DNA of 64,000 nt from Streptosporangiaceae bacterium NEAU-GS5 (GCA_017592665.1 JAGFNW010000015.1:147484-211483), one strand, 5' to 3'. Counted from the stretch's first letter, positions 49,338 to 59,832 are shown. The notes: generated by a model from the letters alone, not told the origin. Made by a program: numbers and translations.

Positions 49338-50166
49338 GCTGATCGAGGAGCTGTCCCAGGTGAGCCTTGATGAATCCCAGGAGGCCCCGCAGGAGGTCGC
49401 CACCAAGGCTCCTGAGGAGTACGGCACGCCGACCGTGATCGTCGACGACCTGCACATCGTCTACAAGGTGTACGGCGCGGCCACCGAGGCGGAGAAGGGC
49501 AACGCCGCCAACGCCCTCATGCGCATCGTCCGCCGCCAGGGCCGTCCGCAGATGAAGGAAGTGCACGCGGTCCGCGGCGTCACCTTCGTGGCCCACCACG
49601 GCGAGGCCATCGGCATCATCGGCCGCAACGGGTCGGGCAAGTCGACGCTGCTGCGGGCCATCGCCGGCCTGCTGCCGCCGCACAAGGGCGCCGTCTACAC
49701 CGACGGCCAGCCGTCGCTTCTCGGCGTCAACGCGGCCCTGATGAAGGAGCTCACCGGCGAGCGCAACATCGTCCTCGGCTGCTACGCCATGGGCATGAGC
49801 CCGGCCGAAGTCGAACAGCGCTATGAGGAGATCGTCGACTTCTCCGGCATCGGAGAGTTCGTCCAGTTCCCCATGTCCACGTACTCCTCCGGCATGGGCG
49901 CCCGCCTCCGCTTCGCCATCTCCTCGGCCAAGACCCACAACGTGCTGCTCATCGACGAGGCGCTGGCCACCGGCGACCGCGATTTCAAGCGCAAGTCGCA
50001 GGAGCGGATCATGCAGATGCGCGATGCCGCGGGCACGGTCTTCCTGGTCGCGCACAATCTCGACGTCATCGAGGAGACCTGCAACAGGGTCATCTGGCTG
50101 CACAAGGGAAAGATCAAGATGGAGGGTGAGCCCGGAGAGGTGCTGGAGGCGTATAACAAGGCGTAA
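49330..50166 (+). CDS. polysaccharide ABC exporter ATP-binding protein (TagH-like)
   Basis: The 278-residue ATPase has a ~60-residue acidic N-terminal tail, Walker A GRNGSGKS, the TagH-type signature YSSGMGARLRFAIS and Walker B VLLIDEALATGD. It pairs with the overlapping permease gene. The C-terminal domain is short, so it lacks the carbohydrate-binding tail of O-antigen Wzt proteins. Confidence 0.92.
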   Translation: MAELIEELSQVSLDESQEAPQEVATKAPEEYGTPTVIVDDLHIVYKVYGAATEAEKGNAANALMRIVRRQGRPQMKEVHAVRGVTFVAHHGEAIGIIGRNGSGKSTLLRAIAGLLPPHKGAVYTDGQPSLLGVNAALMKELTGERNIVLGCYAMGMSPAEVEQRYEEIVDFSGIGEFVQFPMSTYSSGMGARLRFAISSAKTHNVLLIDEALATGDRDFKRKSQERIMQMRDAAGTVFLVAHNLDVIEETCNRVIWLHKGKIKMEGEPGEVLEAYNKA

Positions 50167-50197
50167 CCGTGATACGGATCTAGCCTGGAGGTGCATC

Positions 50198-50734
50198 GTG
50201 CAGCAGACGCCGCCGATCCCATACGACTACCTGCCCCGTGTGGCCGACCTGACCGTAGAGAGCGACGACGTCCGGACCGGTGAGCGCTTGTCCGACGCGC
50301 ACGTCTTCAACGGATGGGGGATGACCGGGCAGAACCTGTCGCCTCACCTGCGCTGGTCCGGTACTCCGGAGGGCACCCTCAGCTACGCCGTGACCTGCTT
50401 CGACCCCGATGCCCCCACGGGCAGCGGCTTCTGGCACTGGCTGGTCTACGACGTCCCCGCGAGCGTGACCGAGCTGCCGACCGGCGCCGGCACCGGCCCC
50501 GACTTCAAGGGCCTCCCCGAGGGGGCCAAGCAGGGCCGCAACGACTTCAGCGCCAACGAGTACGGCGGCGCCGCTCCCCCGCCCGGCTGGCCGCACCGCT
50601 ATGCCTTCGCCGTCCACGCGCTCGGGGTCGACCACCTCGACGTGGGCCCCGACACGCCGCCCGCGGTGGTCGGCTTCAACATCACCGCCAACACACTGGC
50701 TCGCGGATTTATCGCACCTGTGTACGAAACCTGA
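50198..50734 (+). CDS. YbhB/YbcL-family (PEBP-like) protein
   Basis: The 178-residue protein starts at a GTG with GGAGG 6 nt upstream. It shows the PEBP ligand-site motifs NLSPHLRWSGTP, DPDAPTGSGFWHWLVYDVP and GAAPPPGWPHRYAFAVHAL. These proteins bind phosphate-containing ligands; bacterial members have no settled role. It stands alone downstream of the exporter pair. Confidence 0.92.
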   Translation: MQQTPPIPYDYLPRVADLTVESDDVRTGERLSDAHVFNGWGMTGQNLSPHLRWSGTPEGTLSYAVTCFDPDAPTGSGFWHWLVYDVPASVTELPTGAGTGPDFKGLPEGAKQGRNDFSANEYGGAAPPPGWPHRYAFAVHALGVDHLDVGPDTPPAVVGFNITANTLARGFIAPVYET

Positions 50735-50757
50735 TCCACTCGGGCCTCGTTTTCCCC

Positions 50758-50780
50758 TATACTTTCGAACGAGGATTCGA
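50758..50780 (+). promoter_or_regulatory. -10 box TATACT followed by a LexA-like SOS box
   Basis: TATACT (50758-50763) is followed at once by TCGAAC-GAGG-ATTCGA (50765-50780). This matches the actinobacterial LexA box TCGAAC-N4-GTTCGA with one mismatch and full TCGAA/TTCGA symmetry. LexA here would cover the transcription start of the small gene at 50796. Confidence 0.6.
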
Positions 50781-50795
50781 TGTGGAGGGGGCGGG

Positions 50796-50978
50796 ATGCG
50801 CGAGCTGGCAACGGCCATCGACCACCTGGCCGATGAGGACCCTTCCGATTTCCCCGTCGGGGAGATCGCCCAGCAGCTCCTTGAGCTGCATTGGCAGATG
50901 GCCCGGTTGCAGGCCCAGATCGCTCGGCGCACCAGTGTCCGCGCGTTCCCCGCGGGATCGGTGATCGATTCCGCCTAG
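50796..50978 (+). CDS. 60-aa protein resembling the N-terminus of DUF222/HNH proteins
   Basis: The protein reads MRELATAIDHLADEDPSDF, then a helix LLELHWQMARLQAQIARR and a short tail. It has a GGAGGGGGCGGG leader. The first ~45 residues recall the helical start of DUF222 domains, which precede HNH nuclease domains in many actinobacterial proteins that are often LexA-controlled. Here there is a LexA-like box but no nuclease, so it is either a remnant or a stand-alone small SOS protein. The frame ends in a normal stop before a terminator. Confidence 0.6.
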   Translation: MRELATAIDHLADEDPSDFPVGEIAQQLLELHWQMARLQAQIARRTSVRAFPAGSVIDSA

Positions 50979-51012
50979 GGGCCACCCGCGAGCGTAACCG
51001 TCCAAAAACGAC

Positions 51013-51045
51013 AGGCCGGTCTCCTTCGGCGGAGGAGACCGGCCT
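51013..51045. terminator. bidirectional terminator at 51.0 kb
   Basis: AGGCCGGTCTCCT / AGGAGACCGGCCT (13 bp, 7-nt loop) followed by TTCGC on the plus strand. It lies between the 60-aa gene and the convergent secreted-protein gene. Confidence 0.85.
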
Positions 51046-51060
51046 TTCGCGTATCCGAAC

Positions 51061-51759
51061 TCAGCCCAGGGGGAGGGCGCCGACGGCGTCCAGCTGCGAC
51101 CGCACGGCGTCCAGGGCCTTGGCGTTGTCGGCGGCGCTGGCCTTGTTGGCGGCGTCGCGCAGAGAGTCCAGCGACTCCAGGGCGCCCAGCTTGCCCAGGG
51201 CGTCCACGTCGAGGGCGTCGGTCAGGTCGAGGGCGTGCGCGGCGTCGGCCGGGCCGAAGGCGTCGGTGGCACGGGTCACGGGCGCGATCCGGCCGCCCCC
51301 GAGCCCGGCGGCGAGCGGGTTGACCGCGCCGCCGACCGGAGCGTACCGGTCAAGGTCAAGGCCGCCGACCTCCGGAAGGGCCGGGACCGCCGGGACCGCG
51401 AGGTCGCGCCCGGCCGCCCGGACGGAATCGTCCAGCTGCTGAACGGTCTCGCCGGTCGCGGCGGCCGCGCTGGTGGCGTCCTCCACGGTCGCGCCGAGCG
51501 CGTCCTTCACCTTGTCGGCGGCCGTGTTCACGCCCCGCAGCGCCTCGGCCGGCTGCCGGTCGTAGAGCTCCACGAGCTGGCCGCCCGGCACCTCGGCCAG
51601 GGCGTCCTGGACCTGCTGGACGAGCGTGGCCACCTGCATGTCCACGCTGCCGCCCGGCCCGGCCACGACGGCGGGACCGGCGGCCTGTGCGGGCGTGCCG
51701 AAGAACAGCGTGGCGCCGACGGCGAATACGGCCGCGGTGGCCGTGACGACTCGATTCAT
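51061..51759 (-). CDS. secreted Ala-rich helical protein, unknown function
   Basis: The 232-residue protein has a signal peptide (MNRVVTATAAVFAVGATLFFGTPAQAAG). The mature chain is acidic, Ala/Asp/Val/Leu-rich and predicted largely helical, with repeated Asp-Ala-Leu and Ala-Ala-Asp pieces (DALDVDALGKLGALESLDSLRDAA). There is no Cys and no catalytic motif. Its 5' leader carries a stem-loop (51782-51806). It is transcribed alone and ends in a bidirectional terminator. No family recognised. Confidence 0.72.
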   Translation of the reverse strand: MNRVVTATAAVFAVGATLFFGTPAQAAGPAVVAGPGGSVDMQVATLVQQVQDALAEVPGGQLVELYDRQPAEALRGVNTAADKVKDALGATVEDATSAAAATGETVQQLDDSVRAAGRDLAVPAVPALPEVGGLDLDRYAPVGGAVNPLAAGLGGGRIAPVTRATDAFGPADAAHALDLTDALDVDALGKLGALESLDSLRDAANKASAADNAKALDAVRSQLDAVGALPLG

Positions 51760-51781
51760 TGAATGCCCCCGAAATTCGTGT

Positions 51782-51806
51782 CACGGAGGGCTCACGAACC
51801 TCCGTG
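51782..51806 (-). promoter_or_regulatory. stem-loop in the leader of the secreted-protein gene
   Basis: CACGGAGG and CCTCCGTG (8 bp, perfect, 9-nt loop) lie 23-47 nt before the ATG at 51759. A second inverted repeat, TCACTCC-GA-GGAGTGA, lies at 51828-51843. Either could affect transcript stability or translation. Confidence 0.4.
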
Positions 51807-51927
51807 CGTTGCTGGTCGGAATTTCTATCACTCCGAGGAGTGACCGATCAGGGCACGGAAAGGCAGGTGAAGGGCATGACACGACCTCGAGGCGACCGAT
51901 TTGCCGAGACATCGCAGTAGTTGCCGA

Positions 51928-51970
51928 CCGGCCCGGGAGAAAGGCGCGGTAAACCAGGCTCCCGGGCCGG
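51928..51970 (-). terminator. GC-rich stem-loop after the KamA-type gene
   Basis: Perfect 12-bp arms CCGGCCCGGGAG / CTCCCGGGCCGG with a 19-nt loop lie 52 nt past the stop on the minus strand. No U tract follows; actinobacterial terminators often lack one. Confidence 0.55.
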
Positions 51971-52021
51971 GGGTGCAGATTTTCCGGGTCCTTGAACCTG
52001 CGGCCGAGCCGCGGTCCGTGG

Positions 52022-53410
52022 TTACGCGGTGAGCCTCGCGATCATCGCCGCGGGCAGGGCGGTGGGCTCGAAGGGGAATCGGTCGCCGAACGCCGGGCGG
52101 AGGTCGGTCAGCCAGACCGCGTCCGGGTCGTACCGCGCGAAGAAGGGACGCCCGACCAACGCGGGGTCCCGTGCCTGGATGAAGTGGAGGACGAAGACCC
52201 GCTGGCCGCCGACCTCGGTGACCCCGTCGACGCACACCTTGCCCGGCGTGGCCGACATCGAGGGCCCGCGCACGGTCCGGCAGAGCCCCGAGACCTGGGC
52301 GTACGCGTCCCGGAAGATCTCGTACGCGCGTGCCAGCGGCACCGCGAAGTAGTCCTGCGGCCCCGTGTCACGCTCGACGAACATGTAGTACGGGATCATC
52401 CCCATGGCGGTCTGGCGCCGCCACATCTCGGCCCAGTGGGCCGGCTCGTCGTTGATCGACCGGATGAGGGGGGCCTGGGTGCGGATGACCGCCCCGGTGT
52501 CCCTGATCCTCTGTACGGCCTGGCCGACGATCTCCGGCTCCAGCTCGCGCGGGTGAGAGAAGTGCGCCATGAAGGCGAGGTTCCGCCCCGAATCGACCAC
52601 CTTTTCGAACAGGGCGAGCGTGTCGGCCGCGTCGGGATCGGTGACGAACCGGCCAGGCCAGTACGACAGGGATTTGGTCCCGATGCGGATGGACTCGATC
52701 TGTTCGACCTCGAGGAGCGGTTCGAGATAGCGGCGGAGCACCGGCTCACCCATGATCATCGGATCGCCTCCGGTGAGCAGGATGCTGGTGACCTCCGGAT
52801 GTCGCTGGAGGTAGGCCAGCAGGCTGCCGACGTCGTCGGAGGCCATCTTGAGGTCGGGCTCGCCGATGAACTGCGCCCACCGGAAGCAGTAGGTGCAGTA
52901 CGCGTGACACGTCTGCCCCTGTTTCGGGAAGAAGAGCACGGTTTCGGGATATTTGTGCTGAAGCCCAGGAACCTGGACGTTGAGTTCCAGTTGACCGGCG
53001 GGGTGTGGGTTGAGACGCATCCGGACGACGTGCGCCGCGGCCTGCAGCTCTTTGGCTGGGGCGTCCCTGCGCAGCATATTTGCCAGACGGCTGACGTCAG
53101 CCTCCGGCAGCATGTCCTCCTGAGGGAAGACGAGACGGTAAATGGGATCGTCGGGAGCGGCGGACCAGTCGATCAGCTTGTCGACGACGTAGGCGTTCGT
53201 GCGGAACGGCAGCACCGTTGCCACCGCGCGAGCGCGCAACCGCTCTTCATCGTCCAGGCCCGCCCGGCTGAGCAGGGTGTCGAGATGCTTGACGGTGTAG
53301 GCCTGGAAGCCGCGGGTGCCTTCGGCAAAGATCACTCGGCCTTCCCTTCTCTGTAGTTTCCTAAAACCTGTGTAAACCAAAGCCTTCCTTCGGACGTCTG
53401 TACTCCTCAT
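52022..53410 (-). CDS. KamA-family radical SAM protein (lysine 2,3-aminomutase-like)
   Basis: The 462-residue protein (ATG at 53410) has the radical-SAM cluster motif Cys168-x3-Cys172-x2-Cys175 (TCHAYCTYCFRW). The SAM-binding GGD follows in ILLTGGDPMIMG. PLP binding in lysine 2,3-aminomutase uses a PGGGGK loop; here only SATPGKVCVDG remains, with the Lys kept. It may be a mutase of lysine or of a related amino acid, or a non-PLP relative. It stands alone, facing the DUF1707 gene. Confidence 0.85.
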   Translation of the reverse strand: MRSTDVRRKALVYTGFRKLQRREGRVIFAEGTRGFQAYTVKHLDTLLSRAGLDDEERLRARAVATVLPFRTNAYVVDKLIDWSAAPDDPIYRLVFPQEDMLPEADVSRLANMLRRDAPAKELQAAAHVVRMRLNPHPAGQLELNVQVPGLQHKYPETVLFFPKQGQTCHAYCTYCFRWAQFIGEPDLKMASDDVGSLLAYLQRHPEVTSILLTGGDPMIMGEPVLRRYLEPLLEVEQIESIRIGTKSLSYWPGRFVTDPDAADTLALFEKVVDSGRNLAFMAHFSHPRELEPEIVGQAVQRIRDTGAVIRTQAPLIRSINDEPAHWAEMWRRQTAMGMIPYYMFVERDTGPQDYFAVPLARAYEIFRDAYAQVSGLCRTVRGPSMSATPGKVCVDGVTEVGGQRVFVLHFIQARDPALVGRPFFARYDPDAVWLTDLRPAFGDRFPFEPTALPAAMIARLTA

Positions 53411-53515
53411 ATACCCGGCCCCAACCTCCAATACAGTGAATTACACCAAGCTGTAAAGTTGCCGGTCAGATTTCCTGATATCGCGATATGTCGCGAGATG
53501 GGCTACGCTCAGGGC

Positions 53516-54067
53516 GTGGACGAACACCGAGCATCCGACGCCGATCGCGACCACGTGGCGGCGATTCTGGGGGAAGCGCTGGCCACGGGCCGCCTGACCA
53601 GCACCGAGCACGCCGACCGGCTCGAGTCGGCCTACTCCGCTCAGACCATGGGCGAGCTCGTCCCGCTGACCAAAGATCTACCGGAGGCCACGGTCAGATC
53701 GGCGCCCCAGGCGAAGCGGCACGAAGTCACCGCGGTGTTCAGCAAGGTGGTCCGAGGCGGGCGCTGGGTCCCCGGCCGCCACACGGAGCTGCGCTCGGTG
53801 TTCGGCGCGCTGATCGTCGACCTGGCCGACGCGGTCCTGCCCGGCCGTGAGGTCACCCTCGAGCTCAACTCGCTGTTCGGCAAGCTCATCGTCCGGGTGC
53901 CGGCCAACGCCGTCGTCATCGACGAGGGCAGCGCGCTGTTCTCCAAGCGCCACGTGTCCGGCGGCGAGCACGGCGACGGCCCCATCATCCGCCTCACCGG
54001 CAGGGCCACCTTCGGCAAGATCGTGGTGACCCGAACCGCCTCCGACTGGAACCTCCGCCACGCCTGA
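53516..54067 (+). CDS. DUF1707-domain protein
   Basis: From the GTG at 53516 the 183-residue protein starts with the DUF1707 domain (DEHRASDADRDHVAAILGEALATGRLTSTEHADRLESAYSAQTMGELVPLTKDLP). A beta-rich domain like the cell-wall-active antibiotic response module follows (RSVFGALIVDLADAVL…). These occur in actinobacteria and lack a defined function. An earlier start at 53459 is open but unlikely, as family members begin at the DUF. Confidence 0.85.
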   Translation: MDEHRASDADRDHVAAILGEALATGRLTSTEHADRLESAYSAQTMGELVPLTKDLPEATVRSAPQAKRHEVTAVFSKVVRGGRWVPGRHTELRSVFGALIVDLADAVLPGREVTLELNSLFGKLIVRVPANAVVIDEGSALFSKRHVSGGEHGDGPIIRLTGRATFGKIVVTRTASDWNLRHA

Positions 54068-54103
54068 GACTTACCATTCGGTTGGAACTCGCTATCTGAC
54101 GAG

Positions 54104-55159
54104 GTGAACCGATTGGACAGCGCCGTCCAGGCCGCCCCGCCCCCAACTCCCCCTCCGATCGCGCTCGACGCCATGGGCGGCGACCACGCTCCCAAGGAGA
54201 TCGTGGCCGGGGCCATCCAGGCCTTCCGGGAGCACGGGATCCCCATCGTGCTGGTAGGACAGCCACGGGCGCTCGTGGAGGCGCTGAGCGAGCAGGGCGC
54301 CGCGGCCGAGATCCCGATCGTGCGGGCCGAGGAGACCCTCGCCATGGACGAAGGCGCGCTCGCCAGCCTGCGCCGGCCCCGATCGAGCATCGCCGTCGCC
54401 TGTCATCTCGTACGGCGCGGCGACGCCTCGGCCGTCGTCTCGGCCGGATCCACCGCGGGCGTGGTGGCGACCGGGCGGCTCCGGCTCCGCGGCATCAAGG
54501 ACGTGGTGCGGCCGGCCATCGCCATCGTGCTGCCCACCCGGCCCGATCCGACCGTCCTGCTCGACGCCGGCGCCACGGCCGACGCGAAGCCCGAGATGCT
54601 GGTCCAGTTCGCCCACCTCGGAGCCGCGTACGCGGAGACCGCGCTCGGCCGCGTCAACCCCAAGATCGGCCTGCTGACCATAGGCAGTGAGGGCGGCAAG
54701 GGCAACAAACTGGCCAAACGCGCGCACGAGCTGCTCAGCGCCGACCCGGGCCTGCGCTTCGCCGGCAACGTCGAAGGGCACGACCTGCTCACCGGCCAGG
54801 TCGACGTGATCGTCACCGACGGCTTCACCGGCAACGTGGCCCTGAAGACCATGGAAGGCAGCGTCCGCTACGCGTTCGCGCAGCTGCGCGACACGATCGG
54901 CGAGAGCCGGCTGGCCCGCGTCGGCGGCCTGCTGCAGCGCTCCCGGCTGCGCGAGCTCAACCGCCGCCTCGACGCCGAGGCCCACGGCGGCGGGGTGCTG
55001 CTCGGCCTGACCGCGACCGTGGTCATCGCCCACGGCTCGGCCAAGGCCAGGGCCGTGTCCGCCGCTTGCGAGCTGGCCTGGCGGCTGGCCGGGCAGGACA
55101 TCGTCACCCGCATCGGCGACCGGATGGCGGCGCTCCCCCGTTCACATCGGCTGTGGTGA
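54104..55159 (+). CDS. plsX: phosphate acyltransferase PlsX
   Basis: The 351-residue enzyme makes acyl-phosphate from acyl-ACP for phospholipid synthesis. It has the family start ALDAMGGDHAP, the conserved segment SAGSTAG and the C-terminal DVIVTDGFTGNVALKTMEG. The start is either GTG 54104 or TTG 54113; GAGGTGA lies 5 nt before the TTG, so the latter is attractive. It is encoded apart from other fatty-acid genes, next to a P-type ATPase. Confidence 0.94.
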   Translation: MNRLDSAVQAAPPPTPPPIALDAMGGDHAPKEIVAGAIQAFREHGIPIVLVGQPRALVEALSEQGAAAEIPIVRAEETLAMDEGALASLRRPRSSIAVACHLVRRGDASAVVSAGSTAGVVATGRLRLRGIKDVVRPAIAIVLPTRPDPTVLLDAGATADAKPEMLVQFAHLGAAYAETALGRVNPKIGLLTIGSEGGKGNKLAKRAHELLSADPGLRFAGNVEGHDLLTGQVDVIVTDGFTGNVALKTMEGSVRYAFAQLRDTIGESRLARVGGLLQRSRLRELNRRLDAEAHGGGVLLGLTATVVIAHGSAKARAVSAACELAWRLAGQDIVTRIGDRMAALPRSHRLW

Positions 55160-55192
55160 GGTCACGTACGGTGACAGCGTGAAGGGGACGGC

Positions 55193-57484
55193 GTGACGGG
55201 TCTCACGACCGCCGAGGTGGCCGAGCGGGCCGCCCGGGGAGAGGTCAACCGGGTGCCGCGGCGGTCCAGCCGCTCGCTCGGCGCGATCGTCCGCGCCAAC
55301 GTGCTCACGCTGTTCAACCTGGTCGTGGGCGTCCTCTGGGTGCTGATCCTGGTGTTCGGCAACTGGCGCGACGGCCTGTTCGGGCTGGTCATCGTGGCCA
55401 ACGCGGGCATCGGCATCGTTCAGGAGCTGCGCGCCAAGCGCACCCTCGACCGGCTGGCGGTGGTCGGCGAGGCCCCCGTGCGCGTCCGGCGCGACGGCGC
55501 CGACCAGGAGATCCCGCAGGCCGAGATCGTGCTCGGCGATCTCGTCGTGCTCGGCCCGGGCGACCGGTTGCCGGTCGACGGGGAGGTCACCGACAGTGAC
55601 CGGCTGGAGGTCGACGAATCCCTGCTCACGGGCGAGGCCGACCCGCTGCACAAGGCTCGCGGCGACCGGATGCTGTCGGGGAGTTTCGTGGTCGCCGGAA
55701 GCGGCGGCTATGTGGCCACCAAGGTCGGCCGGGAGGCGTACGCCGCGAAACTGGCCGAGGAGGCGAGCCGGTTCACGCTCGCGTCGTCCGAGCTGCGCGA
55801 CGGCATCACGGCCTTCATCAAGTACGTCACCTGGCTGATCGTCCCCATCGGCATCCTGCTGCTGATCAGCCAGGTCAGGAGTGCCACCACGGTCGGCGAG
55901 GCGGTGACCGGCACGGTGGCCGGGGTCGTCACCATGATCCCCGAGGGTCTGGTGCTGATGACCAGCCTGGCGTTCGCGGTCGGGGTGATCCGGCTCGGCC
56001 GGCGCCGCTGCCTGGTCCAGGAACTGCCCGCGATCGAGGGCCTGGCCCGGGTCGACGTCCTCTGCGTCGACAAGACCGGCACCCTCACGGCCCCCGGCAT
56101 GGACGTCGCGGAGGTCAGGACCGACGTGCCGGAGGCGATCGCCGCCCTGGCGTACGTGGACGCGAACCCCAATCCGACCATGGCCGCCATCCGCGCGTCG
56201 CTGCCCGATCCCGGCTGGACGGCCGAGGGCAAGGTCCCGTTCTCCTCCGCGCGCAAGTGGAGCGGCGCGTCGTTCACCGGCCACGGCGTGTGGATCCTCG
56301 GCGCGCCCGACGTCGTGCTCCCGCCCGACGACCCGACCCGGGTCGAGGCCGGCGACCTCGCCGCGACCGGGCTGCGCGTGCTCGCGCTGTGCCGTACGGA
56401 AACGCTCGCCGAAACCCTGGCGCCGGCGAAAGGGGCGGGCCTGGTCGTGCTCAAGCAGCGGATCCGGCCGGAGGCGTACGAGACGCTGCGCTACTTCGAA
56501 CGCCAGGGCGTCACCGTCAAGGTCATCTCCGGCGACGACCCGGCGGCGGTCTCCGCCATCGCCGTGTCCCTCGACATCCCGGGCGCGGCCAACGCCGTCG
56601 ACGCCCGCACGCTGGGGCCGGAGCCGGGGGAGGCGCTGGAGTCCAACACGGTGTTCGGCCGGGTCACGCCCCAGCAGAAACGCCAGTTCGTACGCGCGCT
56701 GCAGGCCGGCGGGCACACGGTGGCCATGACCGGCGACGGCGTCAACGACGTGCTGGCGCTGAAGGACGCCGACCTCGGCGTCGCCATGGGCTCCGGCAGC
56801 GGGGCGACGAAGGCGGTCGCGCAGGTCGTGCTGCTCGACGACAGCTTCGCCACGCTGCCGCACGTCGTCGCCGAAGGCCGCCGGGTGCTGGGCAACATCG
56901 AGCGGGTGTCCAACCTGTTCCTCACCAAGACCGTCTACGCGATCCTGACCTCGCTGCTGACCGGGATCATCGGGCTGACCTATCCCTTCCTTCCGCGACA
57001 GCTGACCCTGGTCAGCGCGCTGACGATCGGCATACCCGGGTTCTTCCTCGCGCTCGCCCCCAACGACGAACGCGCCCGGCCCGGCTTCGTGCCGCGTGTC
57101 CTGCGCTTCGCCATCCCGGCCGGGCTGGCCTGCGGGATCGCCGCGTACGCCGCCTACTACCTGGCCGAACTGCCGCCCTCGGCCCCCGCCTCCAGCAAGA
57201 CCGTGGCGACCATCACGCTCTTCGCGGTGGCCACGTGGGTGCTCGCGCTCATCGCCCGGCCGTACACCTGGTGGCGGATCGCCCTGGTGGCGGCGATGGC
57301 CGGCGTCTTCGTGCTGGTCCTGGCCCTGCCGTGGGCCCGGGACTTCTTCGCGCTGTCGCTCCAGGACGTGGGCAACGACGCGTACGCGTTGGTGATCGCC
57401 GCGGCGGCCTGCGCGGCACTGACTTTGGCGCAGGCTTTGACGCAGGCTTCGGCGGTGCGAATATCGGTTGCCCGGCGTCGATAG
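55193..57484 (+). CDS. cation-transporting P-type ATPase, CtpE-like
   Basis: The 763-residue pump has the TGEADPL actuator loop (about 146), the phosphorylation motif Asp293 in DKTGTLT and the hinge TGDGVNDVLALK (about 513). The M4 helix carries the unusual MIPEGLVLMTSLAFA, as in CtpE of M. tuberculosis, which takes up calcium. No heavy-metal-binding N-terminal domain is present. I favour a Ca2+ or Mg2+ pump at the cytoplasmic membrane. GTG start. It is 33 nt behind plsX. Confidence 0.92.
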   Translation: MTGLTTAEVAERAARGEVNRVPRRSSRSLGAIVRANVLTLFNLVVGVLWVLILVFGNWRDGLFGLVIVANAGIGIVQELRAKRTLDRLAVVGEAPVRVRRDGADQEIPQAEIVLGDLVVLGPGDRLPVDGEVTDSDRLEVDESLLTGEADPLHKARGDRMLSGSFVVAGSGGYVATKVGREAYAAKLAEEASRFTLASSELRDGITAFIKYVTWLIVPIGILLLISQVRSATTVGEAVTGTVAGVVTMIPEGLVLMTSLAFAVGVIRLGRRRCLVQELPAIEGLARVDVLCVDKTGTLTAPGMDVAEVRTDVPEAIAALAYVDANPNPTMAAIRASLPDPGWTAEGKVPFSSARKWSGASFTGHGVWILGAPDVVLPPDDPTRVEAGDLAATGLRVLALCRTETLAETLAPAKGAGLVVLKQRIRPEAYETLRYFERQGVTVKVISGDDPAAVSAIAVSLDIPGAANAVDARTLGPEPGEALESNTVFGRVTPQQKRQFVRALQAGGHTVAMTGDGVNDVLALKDADLGVAMGSGSGATKAVAQVVLLDDSFATLPHVVAEGRRVLGNIERVSNLFLTKTVYAILTSLLTGIIGLTYPFLPRQLTLVSALTIGIPGFFLALAPNDERARPGFVPRVLRFAIPAGLACGIAAYAAYYLAELPPSAPASSKTVATITLFAVATWVLALIARPYTWWRIALVAAMAGVFVLVLALPWARDFFALSLQDVGNDAYALVIAAAACAALTLAQALTQASAVRISVARRR

Positions 57485-57493
57485 GCTTACGAC

Positions 57494-59205
<1,712 letters not shown>

Positions 59206-59212
<7 letters not shown>

Positions 59213-59255
59213 CCACATGTGACTTTATGTGACTGCGTGTGACTGTATGTGACCC
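59206..59255 (+). repeat. five 10-bp tandem repeats (consensus YATGTGACTN) over the argS stop
   Basis: Units start at 59206, 59216, 59226, 59236 and 59246: CATGTGACCA, CATGTGACTT, TATGTGACTG, CGTGTGACTG, TATGTGACCC. All share TGTGAC. The argS stop TGA is inside the first copy. The 10-bp period places every TGTGAC on one face of the helix. Confidence 0.9.
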
Positions 59256-59348
59256 CGGGGGCACGCTGGACCAGCGGTTTTCCTACAACCAGCAGCCCCC
59301 GGGAAGACACAGACCCCAGGAACCCACCGGACGCCAGACCCCCGCCCG

Positions 59349-59525
59349 GCCCATCCACCCGCAGCGCCCATCCACCCGCAGCGCCCATCCACCCGCGCGG
59401 CCCGAGGACCCGCAGGGCCCAGCCACCCGCAGACGCCAGGGACCCGCAGGGCCCAGGGACCCGCAGACGCAAGGGACCCGAAGGGCGGCCCAGCCACCCG
59501 CAGACGCCAGGGACCCACAGACGCT
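59349..59525 (+). repeat. 17-bp tandem repeat array
   Basis: Three GCCCATCCACCCGCAGC-like units (59349-59399) are followed after a short break by units of the type ACCCGCAGACGCCAGGG or ACCCGCAGGGCCCAGGG. These start at 59408, 59425, 59442, 59459, 59476 (with a 3-bp insertion) and 59496, plus a partial at 59513. 17 is not a multiple of 3, so the array is not coding. Confidence 0.85.
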
Positions 59526-59832
59526 TCTGAGACCGGCAGACCCAGGAACCAGCGGACGCCAGACCCGAGCCCCCCAGACCCGCAGACGCCTAGAGACCGG
59601 CAGGCCCAGAGACCGGCGGCAAGCCCCAGCCCCGGGACAGCTAGGTCCGGGGCACCGGCAAGCCCCGGGGGGACCGGCGGCATGCCCAGCCCAGGGACCA
59701 GCGAATCCTAAGCGACCGCCAGTAGTAGCGGACGCCGGAGACCAGCCGCAGCGGGGACGCCAGAGGCCAACCGCCGACGCCGTCCAGCGCACGCTCGCGC
59801 CCATGAATTCAATGCGCGGCCAGAGCTCCTCG

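Noticed and set aside
51960..52020. tRNA-like GGTTCAA segment on the minus strand after the KamA-type gene
   Set aside because: No T-stem or acceptor stem forms around it; no CCA-side pairing.
59225..59683. Long minus-strand frame with repeated 'RVPGVCGSL'-like units
   Set aside because: It is only the 17-bp noncoding array read on the other strand; no start site or domain.
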